Assembly: GCF_963169125.1 (NCBI RefSeq)
Contig: NC_084800.1
Span: 52,994,866-53,058,865 of the forward strand
DNA from: Humulus lupulus
Taxonomy: Eukaryota; Streptophyta; Magnoliopsida; Rosales; Cannabaceae
Direction of reading: 5' to 3'
DNA length: 64,000 bases
Shown: positions 1 to 12,180 of the stretch, piece by piece
Position numbering within the stretch: the stretch's first letter is position 1
Layout: each line of letters opens with the position of its first letter
Position numbers and translations under genes: made by a program
The notes under the pieces: model-generated
The model's input: only the letters and a program-made list of their open reading frames with translations
What the model was told of the DNA's origin: nothing
Database searches by the model: none

Positions 1-358
1 ATTTTAATGATTAGAATGTTGCTGGGAATTAAAGGGTAACGGGATATAAATTATTGGTGTTTGAGATTATTGAGAATAGCGGGAATTGGAGAGAGTTAAT
101 TATGATTAACGAGATAGGTGGGGAATACCAATTTTTCCCTTGGGAGCCTTTAGAAACTTTTAATTGACCTAGGGGTATTTTGGTCTTTTCACCCCTAGGA
201 TAGATATAACCATTTTTGAGCTGAGAAAGAGGTAGAAAAACAGAGTATACTTGAAGCTTCTCCCGTACCTATCTTCCCTTCAGTTTTCTTTGTGATTTTT
301 GAACCATTCTTGAGGATTCAAGCTTGGGAAGTAAGCCTTGGGAGTTTGGGAGAGTGTT
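1..358 (+). repeat. Truncated LTR fragment (Tekay/Del-like family)
   Basis: This stretch aligns by eye with the 5' third of the LTR starting at 22005 (compare 22371-22700). Shared blocks include a growing-LTR pattern of GGGTAATGGGATAT, GGGAATTGGA, TTAATTATGATTA and GGGGTATTTTGGTC. The LTR start lies outside the window. It is cut at 358/359 by the LTR of element 0. The remaining part of this LTR was not found elsewhere in the window, so it is a remnant. Confidence 0.7.
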
Positions 359-2763
359 TGTAATGACCCAAATTTGCTAATAGGGCTTAAGGGCCTTGAT
401 TAGTGTGTTGGGAGGGCATAATCGAATTATGTGTGATTTAATGATTAAAGGCATGTTGTATGGCAATTTGAATATTTGAGATGCATGGCTATGAGTATTA
501 GTATGCATGTAGGCCCTGATTAGTTTAGAAAGGGCATAATTGTAATTTTGGCCCATTGAGGGCATAACTGTATATATATGCGATAATTGTTTAGACCACA
601 TTATTATGTGGATATATCTGTAATCTGCGAGTCAAGACGATCCTAGTGAGCGAGTTAGCGGAAAAGTCACGGTGAGGATTTATACCCGGCTCAGGGCGAG
701 CCAGGGGGTATTTCTGGAAATGTAGGTAATATATTGGAAATTATTTGGTATAGAAGAATATAATTGGAGATTAGTTAGGTATCAGGAGTTAAGCAAGAAA
801 TATTAGAGACATTCGAGGAATTAGAGGGAATTGAGGTGAAATGACAAAAACGCCCTAGATGCACTTAAAGGTTTAAAATTAAAAGGGAGGGCATTATGGT
901 CATTTGGCTTGCAAGAGATAAGTATGCTGAGGCTTTATATTTAGTGGGAATTGTAGAAAAAGGTAGAAGGCTGAGGAAAGAAAGAAAAGAAGGAAAAGAA
1001 AGAAAAAGGAAAAGGAAGGAAAACAGAGAAGCTTTCTTAGGGTCGGTTGGTGATTCTCTCACCCTTTCTCTTCAATTTTCTTGGAGCAAAACTCAGAAGG
1101 GAGCTAGGTTGGGCTGAGCAACAAGTGTATTGAGCTAAACTTGAAGGGTTGGCAAGGGATTAGCAAGAACACATCAATATTTGAGGTAAGCCTTTAGAGT
1201 TTTCAGTTTCTGGTTTGGTTAGTTTAAACTATGGTGTCTAAGCTGAGTTGATGGGAACTTTAGGGGAATTCAAGCCAAGGAATTGGGGAAGAACAAGCTA
1301 AGGAGGTCAATAAGTTAACTTGAAATCGAATTTCCATCAAAGGTATAAATTCTGAACTGTAAACTTTGAAGTTTTGACTGTGTTTTGCTGAATTCTGAAG
1401 TCTAGAAGTGACTATGGTGAATTTTGGGATTTGAGGTGCATGTGGTTAGATTTTATGTGCTTATGATGCTTGGGATGAGTTAGACATGTTAGTGAGCTTG
1501 ATTTTGAGTTTGGTGAAGGTTTGGAGAAGTTTTGGTTAAGTTTGGCTCGGGGAAATCGCAGGAAGGGAGAATGTGGTCTTGGCAGTCTGTGACTAGCACT
1601 ACAGCGCTAGCCTTTCGGCGCTGTAGCACTAGGCCAAGTTTCCTGAGGGCTTTCTGGTTCTGTTTGTAGCACTGTAGCACCCTCAAATGAGCGTTGTAGC
1701 GCTACCCTATGTTCAGAAAGGGATTTTAGGGTTATTTGCAAGGGTTTTTGACCAAGGGTTCGGGGTTCGATTCCACCACCCCGTTTGGTGGAATTAGGAC
1801 TTCTCGGGGGCTCAGGATTTTCCCCGAGGCTAGGTTATGGAATTGAGGGTTGGTGATGACTTTGGTCTATGATTGTGACTAGGTTCGAGCTAGGGCTCGG
1901 GAAGGATCGTGGTTGAGGATTTCATTGAACAAAGTTAGCAAATTCAAAGGAAAGAAAACTATACCCGGTTATATGTTTGTGATGGGACTAAGAGCTCCCG
2001 ATATCTATATAATGTCAATGATGGTATTATGCCATGGGACATATGATAATGACCTAAGGGTGCCATACACAATATTTGCGCACAGGGTGCAACTTGGGCA
2101 TTGGTAGCCGAGGACAGCTTAATATTCACTGAGCTCGGTTTAAGCGGGCCGGAGTCAGTGGGATAACAGAGTGTGCGGCCTGAGGGCGCTAACCTTAGTT
2201 ATCATTTGTGAATTGATGTATGATATGAGTTGATATGCTTGGTATACTAAATACTTGGTTATTCTGAATGTTTAAATGGTTGAGAACATGTTTATGGAAT
2301 ATGTGATATTGAATTGACTATTGATTGCTTATGCTCTGTTATTGTGTTTTCTTGCTGGGCCTTGGCTCACGAGTGCTACGTGATGCAGGTAAATACAAAG
2401 GCAAGTTAGACCAGTCCTGAGATGGAGAGGTCGGGGCTGAATGTACATAGCCAGCTGTTCGGTCGCCATGGCCGATGAGTGGATCAGGGCAGAGATTGCC
2501 TAATTGTCTGTTTTGCCTTAATATGGCTAGTACTGTATTTAATTATTGAATCTTTTGTAAATGGTTTTAATCTTAATATTTTTGGGATCCCGTGTAAACA
2601 GGAAATGTTTCTTTATAAGAAATGTGGCTTTTAAGACCAAAACATTTTAACCCTAGTTCCATTATAGTTTCAGAAACACGTTCTTAATTAAATGACTTGA
2701 TTAGCAAGTCTAGCACTTTTATAAACACACAGTGTAACGGTCTTGGCTATCCAGGGCGTTACA
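359..2763 (+). repeat. 5' LTR of element 0 (Ty3/gypsy, tRNA-Met primed)
   Basis: The 2405-bp LTR begins TGTAATGACCC and ends GGGCGTTACA, and is followed three bases later by a Met-tRNA primer site, which fixes it as a 5' LTR. It contains paired AGCGCT palindromes (1595-1703). It also contains the block TTTTCTTGCTGGGCCTTGGC followed by CTCACGAGTGCTACGTGATGCAGG (2347-2389), which recurs in most LTRs of this window. No matching 3' LTR lies in the window. Family placement as Tekay/Del-like chromovirus is inferred from LTR length, primer and gag. Confidence 0.85.
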
Positions 2764-2766
2764 ACT

Positions 2767-2778
2767 TGGTATCAGAGC
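2767..2778 (+). other. Primer binding site, initiator tRNA-Met
   Basis: TGGTATCAGAGC is the classical complement of the 3' end of plant initiator tRNA-Met and lies three bases after the LTR end. It marks minus-strand cDNA priming for element 0. Confidence 0.95.
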
Positions 2779-3152
2779 ATCCTAGGTTTATGGGTTCCTG
2801 AAGACTGGCTGGACATGTACATTCGCCTCGAGAGACAAGCTCGACTCAGGGTTTGGTAATTGTGTATACATGATTATGTGTTTAAATGATTTGAGTGAGA
2901 TATGACTGTTGATATCTGTTTGATTAATAGGGAGCATGAGATACTGATAGGGCCTGACCCTTGACTATTGCATGATGTTATGGAGGCATGCTTATTAGCA
3001 TTGTTGTGCATGTGGATGAATATTTGGATAAATTGTCATAAATTGATTACTTGTGAATGATTGGAGTTCCAATGATGGATCATGAAAGGATTATTACCCT
3101 GTCATCCTAGCCTGATTGCCGAGTCGTTGATTGCAGATTGACTTGGATAATT
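2779..3152 (+). other. Untranslated leader of element 0
   Basis: Non-coding stretch between the primer site and gag. It is similar to the leader of element A at 24721-24987 (shared words around GGACATGTACATTCG and GGGAGCATGAGAT). No other feature seen. Confidence 0.6.
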
Positions 3153-3829
3153 ATGCGTCCAAGAAAGTCCACGCGACTAGCCGGCAGGTCTGGGACTAGA
3201 GATGATGATCAGGGCAAGACCCCTCTGCCAGTCCCTGAGAACTGGCAGAAGTTGATGGCGGACATGCATGCTCGGCTACAGAGCCAAGATGAACAGATCC
3301 GAATTCTGCGGCAGCAGGCTTCGTCTGGGAGTGTTTCCCTTATTGTGCCACCTGCAGTGGTACCTGTTGTGCAACCAGTTGAGGTTGGGAATAAGTGGGA
3401 ATCATTGTATGAGCGGTTCAGGAAGCAGCAGCCCCCGATCTTTGAGGGATGACCTGATCCACTGAAGGTTGAACAGTGGATGACTATGAATACTACCATT
3501 CTTGATTTTATGAGGGTAGAGGGACATGACAGAGTGGCCTGTGCCATATATATGCTGAGAGAGGATGCCCGAATCTGGTGGGAGGTGGCATCACGGACCA
3601 GGGATGTTACTGCTTTGACTTGGGAAGGATTTAATGATCTATTCAGTCAGAAGTATTATAATGTTGCCATCAGGGCAGCGAAGATAAATGAGTTCGTGGG
3701 GTTAGTCCAGGGCAGCATGACAGTTACAGAGTATGCCCTAAAGTTTGACAGACTTGCGAAATTTGCACCAGATCTTGTGCCTACTGATGCAGCTAGGCAG
3801 GACAGATTCATTAGAGGGTTGAATACTAT
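3153..3829 (+). pseudogene. Element 0 gag, 5' part (split by insertion)
   Basis: This is the capsid (Gag) of a Ty3/gypsy retrotransposon. The likely start is ATG 3153 (MRPRKSTRL). The retrotransposon gag domain is clear: FEG-stop-PDPLKVEQW, DRVACAIYMLREDARIWWEV, LTWEGFNDLFSQKYYN, VTEYALKFDRLAKFAPDLVPT and RFIRGLNT. A TGA at 3450-3452 interrupts the reading frame where the family has a second glycine before PDPL, but the frame then continues. At 3829/3830 the gene is cut by the Tat element. The frame resumes exactly at 21359 (codon ATG formed across the junction, then IARDVRITTVPGGTTYAQ). Non-functional. Confidence 0.9.
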
Positions 3830-4781
3830 TGTTATCCTCATTTCCTGTCGTGGGCCCGGGATGAAGGTCCAAGCCCATGGTCTGGGCGTTCGGATGTGGG
3901 CCTGGCCCAAGCCCGTTTGGTACAGGAGCAACCAAGGGCCGCAGCCCTATTGTGATTTTTTGGACCCGGATGGTGTCCGGGATGGTGATCCAGGACAGTC
4001 GTCCGGGAGACTTACAAAGTTCGGATTACAGTTGAAGCTGAAGCATACGTACACAACCCCGGAGCTTGGTAAACGGTCCGGGCCTGTGGTAAACGAAGAG
4101 GGACAAAGGTAAATGAACCCGGATCAGGTCCTCCCGATTCATCAGGGAAAAACATCCCTGACCATGAAGCCGCCCCACGACGCATGGGGGTTGCCCCCAC
4201 TTTTCACCTACGGAAGAGGCCACCTCGGGATTGCGCACTGCTGTTTCAGACCTACACTGCCAAGTACTCTGACTGTGTTTGTCCCCTGAATCTGCCTCGT
4301 AACTCGGAGTGCCCAGACCAAAAGCACCGTTTTGTCGGGCGAAATTGTAGAGTCCAAGAACTTTACTTAGCTAATTATTTAGTAGTATTATAGTATGTAT
4401 AGTATTATCTTTGTAACTGTGGATTTTTGGTTCAGACTGGGAGTTATTTGGACACTCATAGTAGTACTTATAGATTTTCTAAGTTTAACATATAGTTTAA
4501 GAATATTAATGTTAACCTAAGGTTTGATTATATGACTGATATAAAGGATAATATTTATTATACTATAAGGTTTAGATAACAACCAATAGGATTTTAAGCA
4601 CATGTTATGAATGGGTGATTAAGGATTTAGTATTTTGAGGATTTAATTTAATAAGGAGTAAAGTTTGAATGCTATAAGGTCAGTCAGCAGCTTTGAATAC
4701 GTTGAGGGCTTAGTCAAGGCTGTTTACTCCATTCAAACTTAGCTAAAAATATGTAATTTCGTGTTTAATTAATCAGCGTGT

Positions 4782-4910
4782 GCCGATATATCGCAGCTAT
4801 AGGGGGCGATATATCGCAGCACGTAGATACGGAAAACACGAGACGATGCATGACAGCCTCGGGCATACTGGCCCAGGCGATATATCGCCTACAAGGGGCG
4901 ATATATCGCC
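4782..4910. repeat. Two pairs of GCGATATATCGC palindromes
   Basis: Palindromes lie at 4782-4794, 4805-4817, 4876-4889 and 4897-4910. The last two are perfect GGCGATATATCGCC. Gaps within pairs are 10 and 7 bp, with 58 bp between pairs. The same motif and layout recur at 17730-17872 in an unrelated insertion. Confidence 0.95.
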
Positions 4911-4970
4911 TCCTTCAGTGTATTTTGAAATGTTTTGAATTCATTTTCCATTCAGCCATTCAACCTCTTG

Positions 4971-7471
4971 ATAAGTCGAGCATCTTTTTGAACGAGTCTT
5001 CAGCCTCTGCTGAACGATTATTCAAATATTTTTCACCTAAAAAGCTATTATTTTTATTCAAGTAAAATCAAGATCCTTTCATTCCTAAACTCTATAAATA
5101 GGACCTAGTACCCAACCATTATTCATCTTTTGCTCTAAGTTCAGAGGCTGCAAGTGCTAAGTGAGTGTGAGAGTATAAACACCTGGGTTTGGGAATCATA
5201 AGCTTGATCATCATAAGCTTATCAAACACTTTGGGAAGTAAGGTTTTAGAGTATTTCGGTTTGAGGTGTAGATTGGTCTTACAAGTCTTCAAGGTAACCC
5301 AAAACTCTAGTTCAATTCTGTATTTGTTCTTTTAAGTTCTCATAATCTTCTGCTCAGCCTCTAACCTTAATCTTTATTTTGGTTAGGAAATCTAAGTTCT
5401 TGAGCACATAAGTTTTGGTAAGTATGTTTTTCAATGGTTTAGTCTTCCCATTCCTTTTCATCTCTTTTTCTTCATTAGACTCACTCTTTTTCATAATGAT
5501 TATTAGGAGTGTTCCAAAGTCCCAACACTGTCCACATATCCCGGTAACTTTGGTAAGGAAAATAGGATAGAATCTATATGTTATATGCTTATGTTATCTT
5601 ATGTTTTATGCTATGAAATATGTTATAAAATATGTTATGATATGTATGTTTGTAGGCTTGGGCATATAACCCATATGACTAACAAGACCCCAAATAGATT
5701 ATGGGCATATGACCTACTTAGCTAGTAGGACCCCACTAATCTCATGGGCATATGACTTGTTTAGTCGATGGGACCCCAAGTAATAATGGCCATTATAGTA
5801 TGTGTATGTAATAAGAGTTATGTTATGTCTTTAGGTTTATTATGAAATTTATGTACATGAACTATATGTTAGATTTTCCTTGCTGGGCATTAGGCTCATT
5901 CCTTTTGTTTATATGTGCAGGAAAATAGATGTAGGGGCGGTAAGATTCGTGGATGCTTGGAGATTGTGTATCGATGATGAATGGAGTCAAGGAGCCGAGA
6001 GTTCAATTTCGAGGATGTAGTCATTTATTTATGGTCTTTATATGTATTTTCCGCACTTACTATGTAATCCTTTTATTTTATAAATCATGTTATGTTTTGT
6101 TTTTTTTAAACAATGGGATCCCATATCCTTCTTGGTATTTATGTAAGTAACTCTTATTTCTATAAGTTTTCTAATAAAATTATGGTATTTTCGCAAAATG
6201 TAAGTTTTAGTAAGAATTTGTATGTATGATAAGTCGAGCATCTTTTTGAACGAGTCTTCAGCCTCTGCTGAACGATTATTCAAATATTTTTCACCTAAAA
6301 AGCTATTATTTTTATTCAAGTAAAATCAAGATCCTTTCATTCCTAAACTCTATAAATAGGACCTAGTACCCAGCCATTATTCATCTTTTGCTCTAAGTTC
6401 AGAGGCTGCAAGTGCTAAGTGAGTGTGAGAGTATAAACACCTGGGTTTGGGAATCATAAGCTTATCAAACACTTTGGGAAGTAAGGTTTTAGAGTATTTC
6501 GGTTTGAGGTGTAGATTGGTCTTACAAGTCTTCAAGGCAACCCAAAACTCTAGTTCAATTCTGTATTTGTTCTTTTGAGTTCTCATAATCTTCTGCTCAG
6601 CCTCTAACCTTAATCTTTATTTTGGTTAGGAAATCTAAGTTCTTGAGCACATAAGTTTTGGTAAGTATGTTTTTCAATGGTTTAGTCTTCCCATTCCTTT
6701 TCATCTCTTTTTCTTCATTAGACTCACTCTTTTTCATAATGATTATTAGGAGTGTTCCAAAGTCCCAACACTGTCCACATATCCCGGTAACTTTGGTAAG
6801 GAAAATAGGATAGAATCTATATGTTATATGCTTATGTTATCTTATGTTTTATGCTATGAAATATGTTATAAAATATGTTATGATATGTATGTTTGTAGGC
6901 TTGGGCATATAACCCATATGACTAACAAGACCCCAAATAGATTATGGGCATATGACCTACTTAGCTAGTAGGACCCCACTAATCTCATGGGCATATGACT
7001 TGTTTAGTCTATGGGACCCCAAGTAATAATGGCCATTATAGTATGTGTATGTAATAAGTGTTATGTTATGTCTTTAGGTTTATTATGAAATTTATGTACA
7101 TGAACTATATGTTAGATTTTCCTTGCTGGGCATTAGGCTCATTCCTTTTGTTTATATGTGCAGGAAAATAGATGTAGGGGCGGTAAGATTCGTGGATGCT
7201 TGGAGATTGTGTATCGATGATGAATGGAGTCAAGGAGCCGAGAGTTCAATTTCGAGGATGTAGTCATTTATTTATGGTCTTTATATGTATTTTCCGCACT
7301 TACTATGTAATCCTTTTATTTTATAAATCATGTTATGTTTTGTTTTTTTTTAAACAATGGGATCCCATATCCTTCTTGGTATTTATGTAAGTAACTCTTA
7401 TTTCTATAAGTTTTCTAATAAAATTATGGTATTTTCGCAAAATGTAAGTTTTAGTAAGAATTTGTATGTAT
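4971..7471 (+). repeat. Direct tandem duplication of about 1.25 kb inside the solo LTR
   Basis: Copy 1 is 4971-6228 and copy 2 is 6229-7471. I counted about six substitutions, one extra T and one 15-bp deletion in copy 2. The deletion, between two CATAAGCTT words, accounts for the length difference. The copies are therefore about 99% identical. Each copy contains a TATA box and the U5-like block, so the LTR has two potential promoters. Confidence 0.93.
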
Positions 7472-7919
7472 AGTTTCGTTAATGGTCCAAGAGTCTAGAG
7501 TAGTGGGTCATTACAGAAATATAGTTCTTGGGCCGCCCCATTGGGCCTTAATTAGTCTTGGACTTATGTATGTTTAATCTTTTATATTGGGCTTTCGCCA
7601 GAGATGCCAAGAGTACCCACATCTTTGATGGGTCTGGGTCATACCTGGCCCAGATCCAGTGTTCCTACTAGCCTATAAATACAAGAACTAGAGCACTGGA
7701 AAAAGGATCTATCTTCGACTTGTATACTGTTACTTTGTCAAAATATAGAGAGAAACTCCATTGTAAAAGACTTTCTAAGCTCTAATACAACTGACTCGTG
7801 GACTAAGGCTAATTAACGCCCCAACCACGTAAAAATCATGTGTTAATCTTCTACATTCTATATCATTATTCTTAGCTAATCTTCATTAGTATAGTTACCG
7901 AAAATCTCGGTAAACATTT

Positions 7920-7940
7920 TGGTGCTTTCATTGAGAGCTG
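7920..7940 (+). other. Presumed primer binding site of the Tat-type element
   Basis: A TGGTGCTTTCATTGAGAGC block starts four bases after the LTR end, in the position of a primer site. I did not assign the tRNA with confidence. Confidence 0.6.
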
Positions 7941-7975
7941 AAGAAAGCTAGTGCTAACACCAAGCCTTTACTACA

Positions 7976-10452
7976 ATGGTGAACACACGACACACAACTT
8001 TTGACCCTAGCAGTCCAGAGCAGGGCAATGAAGATCTGTTGCTTTCTCAGCACCTTCCTCAGAATCTGCCTGAGAACGCGCCTCCTCCAACGTCTCACCA
8101 CAACGAGTCACAAGACTATGAGGGTGGAACAGAGTATGAAGAGGAGAACGAGGAGGAATATTATGAAGAGGAAAATGAGGGGGAGTACAGCGACGAAGCT
8201 GCGGATCCTGAGGTCCCTGAAGGAGAGCCCAACCAGCAGGACCTGGAGGTGACTAGATTGAGGCAGAAAGTCCTAGACCAGGAAGCCAGGATCCCTGAGC
8301 AAGCGGAGGCGCATCAGCGGATGCAAGAGTCTCTCCAAGCCTTGCAGGCATTCATAGCCACGCAGGGTCCGGCGACCAACCCTACAACTGGCCCACTTCC
8401 GGGAGCACAACAGCCCGCTCCGCAAGCCTGAGCCGGGATCCCCGAAGAAGAAAGGCCGGCCCCTCCCCCGGAGCAGTTTCCTGAGCCAGCTCCAGGAAAC
8501 CCGGATAGGGAGAAAATAAAGGCCGGTGGAAAGACCCGAGAAAAGAACACCCCTATCACGAAAGCCGGGACCCGTTCCTAGCCACTCCCTAGGAAAGAGA
8601 AGGTGCGCCCCATCCCAGGACGAGGCCACCCGATCGATCCGCAAGGGATGCAGCCGCGAAACGCACGGCCCCGACACGCCCCAGGGTGAGATGAACGGGA
8701 AAGGTCTTTGCACCCAAGCGCCTCGATAAACAAAAACTGTCGGAAGTGGCCACGCAGCGAGGAGCATCATGCCCTTAGTTCAGGGGACAGCATGTCCCGG
8801 ATAGACCTACGCGACAGACTGAACGCTCAGAAAGAGCAGGCCCGTAAGGAAAAAATTCTCCCCCGAGGTGGCGACCTTAGGAACAACATCAACGACAGGA
8901 GGAACGAAAGAATCCCCCTGAAAGACGGCACGGACAGGCAGCTAATGGAGCAGCTGGCCGCTTTGAAAAAGGTCACAGACCGTTTGGTCCACAAGCAGGA
9001 AGGAGCGGATACCGACTCCGATGAAGAGGATAAAGAGCCCTGCGCAAGGCACATCATGGACCCTGTACTCCCCAAAGGGTTCAAGATGCCAAGCCTCACC
9101 GCCTATACTGGAAACACCGACCCCAGGGACCATCTGTCCCGATACAACCGGCTCATGACAGTGGCCCACGTCAGTGACGACGGTAAGTGCCTCTATTTCT
9201 CGATCACTCTAGGTGGTCCCGCTGAGGAGTGGTGGAAAAGACTTAAGGCGGGATCCATCCAATCCTGGTCCGGACTGCAGTTAGTATTTTGTAAGCAGTT
9301 TGTGGCCGCCATGAGGATGGACATGCAGATCAGCGCCCTCGCAAATATCAAACAGCTCCCCACGGAGACACTGAGGGCCTACATCCAACGCTTCACTGAA
9401 GAAGCCTCCAAGACCAAAGTGGAAGACGGACAGCGCCTGGTAGCATTGCAGTCCGGAATCCGAGCTGGGTCCCCTCTCTGGGACGACATGCCACGTAACA
9501 AGGCGGCTACCCTGGAAGAGTTCATCAGGAGGGCCCAAGGATTTATCAATTGGGAAGAGGCCCAGTTCCAGGCTTTCGGGTGGCCTCCGGCACCACGGCC
9601 TAGCCCCCAAGCGTTCCCGGGGTACGGGGTACAGTTCCCGGCGCAGTCCTATGTCGCGCCTCCGGTCGCCCCAGGACCGGCTGTTACACCTGGAGTCGCC
9701 TACACCCCTTCGATGTACGGTCCTACCGCTTCGGAATATGCCCTGGCCCATTCCACCCATTTCTCCGGATATGGGGCCGCACAGGCAGGTCACAGCGTCG
9801 CCCCCGTTGGGGCCCAGCAGTCATAGGTGGGAGTGACAGAAGCGAGCGTGAACCCCTCCAGGGGGAAGCGATCTGGCAAAGGCCAGAGCTGGCCCGAGCC
9901 AGTTAAGAAGGGAAAAAGCGGTACGAGCCCCAATATTCAGAATACACTAATCTGGTGGACACCAGGGAGAACATCTACCTGCCCACAGAAACGGCGGTTC
10001 ACTACCAGAAGCCTAGCCCCATGTTCAAGGGGGGAAGGAATCCGAGGGATACCAGCAAGAGGTACGCCTATCATAAGGATGTAGGCCACGCTACCGAAGA
10101 GTGCCGGCAACTCAAGGACGAGATCAAAAATCTCATCAAGCTGAGCCATCTCCACCAGTGGGTCAGGATGCCCGTGTGAGTCCCAGGCCTGTCAGCAGGT
10201 CCCAGACAACCCACGGTCCCGGGAGTGCCCAGGGCATACCCGCCTCAGGGAGGGTATGCGCAGGGACCAATGGCGCAGGCCCCTCAGGGGGCCCCTATCG
10301 CGCAAGATCCCGCCCCTGGAATGCCTTACCCATCCGGGGCAGCACCCCCTCGAGTGGACGGGAATGTGGCCACCATCTCAGGCGAACCTCACCTGGGAGG
10401 ACCGTCCAGGAATGACCAAAAGCGCTATCTGAGCGAACTGGACCATGATTAG
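7976..10452 (+). pseudogene. Tat-type gag (capsid and nucleocapsid), broken
   Basis: The start ATG 7976 gives an acidic, Glu-rich N-terminus (MVNTRHTTFDPSS, then EEENEEEYYEEENE) and a coiled-coil-like stretch ending in a stop at 8429-8431. The capsid domain lies in the same frame at about 8790-9580 (RHIMDPVLPKGFKMPSLTAY, GGPAEEWWKRL, FCKQFVAAMRM, TLRAYIQRFTEEA, FINWEEAQFQ). A stop lies at 9824-9826. A frameshift to the next frame falls between 9827 and about 9925, after which VDTRENIYLPTETAVHYQ and a zinc-knuckle remnant (YHKDVGHATEEC, first Cys lost) follow to a TGA at 10177-10179. A Pro/Gly/Gln-rich linker then leads into protease. Known family role: forms the virus-like particle that packages element RNA. 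Confidence 0.88.
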
Positions 10453-11115
10453 GAGGTATGCGCCCTTGTTCAGGCCCCGGCTCAGCGCCCAAAGTTGATG
10501 AACCTCCCCATCATTTTCACGGAGGAGGACGCTCGCAACGTCCATTTCCCGCACCACGACCCACTGGTCATAGATGCGCAAATCGCCAACAAGCTGGTGT
10601 CCCGCGTGTTGGTGGATGACGGGAGCACCATCATCCTCTTGTTTAAGCCTGCCTTCACTGCCATTGGCTTGACTGAAACGGATCTGGCATCGTGCCCGAC
10701 CCAGATTTATGGCTTCAACGGAGACGCACTACTCCCCATGGGGAAAATCCAGTTGCCCGTTACGTTGGGAAGTGAGTTGTAGCACTCATTCAAGTTCTGC
10801 ACCATTGTGGTGGTGGACTGCCCCACCGCTTACAATGTCATTTTTGGCCAGCCCGCACTAGTATAATTCGAGGCCATTACCTCTATACGTCATCTTTGCA
10901 TGAAGTTCCCTTGCGACAGCGGAGGGGTGGGGACTGTCCGGGGAGATCAGAAGAGCGCCCAGAAGTGCTACCATGTGTCCGCCCAGCCAATATATATGGT
11001 CCGGGATGAGCCAGTTGAGGACTTCATCGACCCAATTCCTCCCCTACCTGCTGAGAGGGTGGTCCAGGAAGACGATGACCTAGACCCGAGGATAGGAGAC
11101 GACCGCTTCCTATAG
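10453..11115 (+). pseudogene. Tat-type aspartic protease region of pol
   Basis: Frame 1 continues from gag. The protease core reads HDPLVIDAQIANKLVSRVLV then DDGSTIILLF (active site DDGST around 10615-10630). It is followed by HSFKFCTIVVVDCPTAYNVI and FGQPAL, the usual C-terminal flap and core of this family. In-frame stops are TAG 10780-10782, TAA 10867-10869 and TAG 11113-11115, with no frameshift. Family role: cleaves the Gag-Pol polyprotein. The linker to RT holds GGVGTVRGDQ. Confidence 0.85.
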
Positions 11116-12180
11116 CCAATGGACGAGATAGAGGAGGTGTGCATCAGCGACACCGATTCGACCCGGGTCATCCAAGTTGGGAAAAATCTTCCGGCGGATG
11201 TTCGGGCCGCCACCATCACCCAAGTTAAGGAGAACCAAGATATCCTGGCCTGGTCTCACTCGGACATGACGAGGATCGACCGCAACATTATCTGACACAC
11301 GTTGAGTATTGACCCAAACGTGACCTCGATCCGCCAGAAACGCAGGCCGTTGGGGACGGAGAGGCCCGAGGCCCTTAAGCTGGAGGTTGAGAAGCTGTCT
11401 TCAATCAACTTCATACGCAAGGCTTTATACCCTGTGTGGCTGGCCAATCCCGTTCTAGTGCCGAAACCAAACGGGACGTGGAGAACGTGCATCAACTTCA
11501 CGAATCTCAACAAAGCTTGTCCGAATGATTGTTTCTCGCTGCCCAGGATCGACCAAATGGTGGATGCCATGTCTGGGTACGAGATCTTAAGCTTCATGGA
11601 TGCCTACTTCAGCTACAATCAGATCTCTATGCATGTGGTAGATCAGGAGCACACCAGTTTCCAGACTGACAAGGGGATATACTGCTACATAGTCATGCCT
11701 TTCGGACTGAAAAATGCCAGGGCAACCTACCAAAGGCTCGTCAATCGAATGTTCCGGGCCCAGCTAGGGCGGAACATGGAAGTCTACATCGATGACATGC
11801 TGGTCAAGTCCAAGACGTCCAGGAAGCAGTCGGATGACCTGGCTGAGGCTTTCGCAGTCATTCGGAAGTACGAGATAAAGCTGAATCCAAAGAAGTGCAC
11901 TTTTGGTGTGGCCTCCGGGAAGTTCCTGGGCTTCATAGTGAGCTTCCGAGGGAAAGAGGCCAATTCAGATAAGATCAAGACACTGATTGATATGCCCTCT
12001 CCCCGGAAGCATAAGGACGTGCAAAGCCTGACCGGGTGAATAGCCACCTTAAGCCGGTTCATTTCCAAAGCTACAGACAAGTGCATCTCGTTCTTTAACA
12101 TTCTTCGGAGAAGCCAGAGGTTCGAATGGTCAGTCGAGTATGAAGAAGCCTTTCAGAAACTGAAAGAACACCTAGCCCAA
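11116..12180 (+). pseudogene. Tat-type reverse transcriptase domain
   Basis: All in frame 1. The linker ends in a TGA at 11293-11295. Then come the RT motifs: KPNGTWRTCINFTNLNKACP, LPRIDQMVDAMSGYEILSFM (catalytic Asp follows as MDAYFSYNQI), MPFGLKNARATYQRLVNRMF and the catalytic YIDDML (11785-11802). LNPKKCTFGVASGKFLGFIV closes the thumb. A TGA at 12037-12039 stands where the family has Arg (GRIATLSRF), a CGA-to-TGA change. All key catalytic Asp residues are still present. Role: copies element RNA into cDNA. Confidence 0.93.

Larger units (their letters stand above)
4346..7515 (+). repeat. Solo LTR with internal tandem duplication (S1)
   Basis: The 3170-bp segment starts TGTAGAGTCC, ends GTCATTACA, and has a perfect 5-bp target duplication GAAAT (4341-4345 and 7516-7520). 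There is no primer site, coding domain or second LTR, so it is a solo LTR. It holds four GCGATATATCGC palindromes (4782-4910), two TATA boxes (CTATAAATAGG near 5091 and 6351) and two copies of a TTCCTTGCTGGGCATTAGGC block that resembles the one in the Tekay-like LTRs. The open reading frames near 4778, 5953 and 7196 are not supported as genes. Confidence 0.85.
3830..7916 (+). repeat. 5' LTR of the Tat-type element, interrupted by a solo LTR
   Basis: The LTR sequence is 3830-4345 plus 7516-7916, matching the 3' LTR at 20442-21353 over its whole length. It begins TGTTATCC and ends GGTAAACA. A TATA box lies at 7674-7680 (TATAAAT). The interrupting segment 4346-7515 is flanked by GAAAT on both sides. 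Confidence 0.92.

Noticed and set aside
896..1117. Lys/Arg/Glu-rich open frame of 73 codons (and its complement)
   Set aside because: Low-complexity purine tract inside LTR 0; no homology.
1764..1774. Pol III B-box-like GGTTCGATTCC in LTR 0
   Set aside because: No A box at the right distance and no tRNA fold; the corresponding site is degenerate in LTR B. Probably coincidence, or part of a small CCACC/GGTGG hairpin.
8273..8770. Minus-strand open frame of 165 codons
   Set aside because: Shadow of the Tat gag; no recognisable protein.
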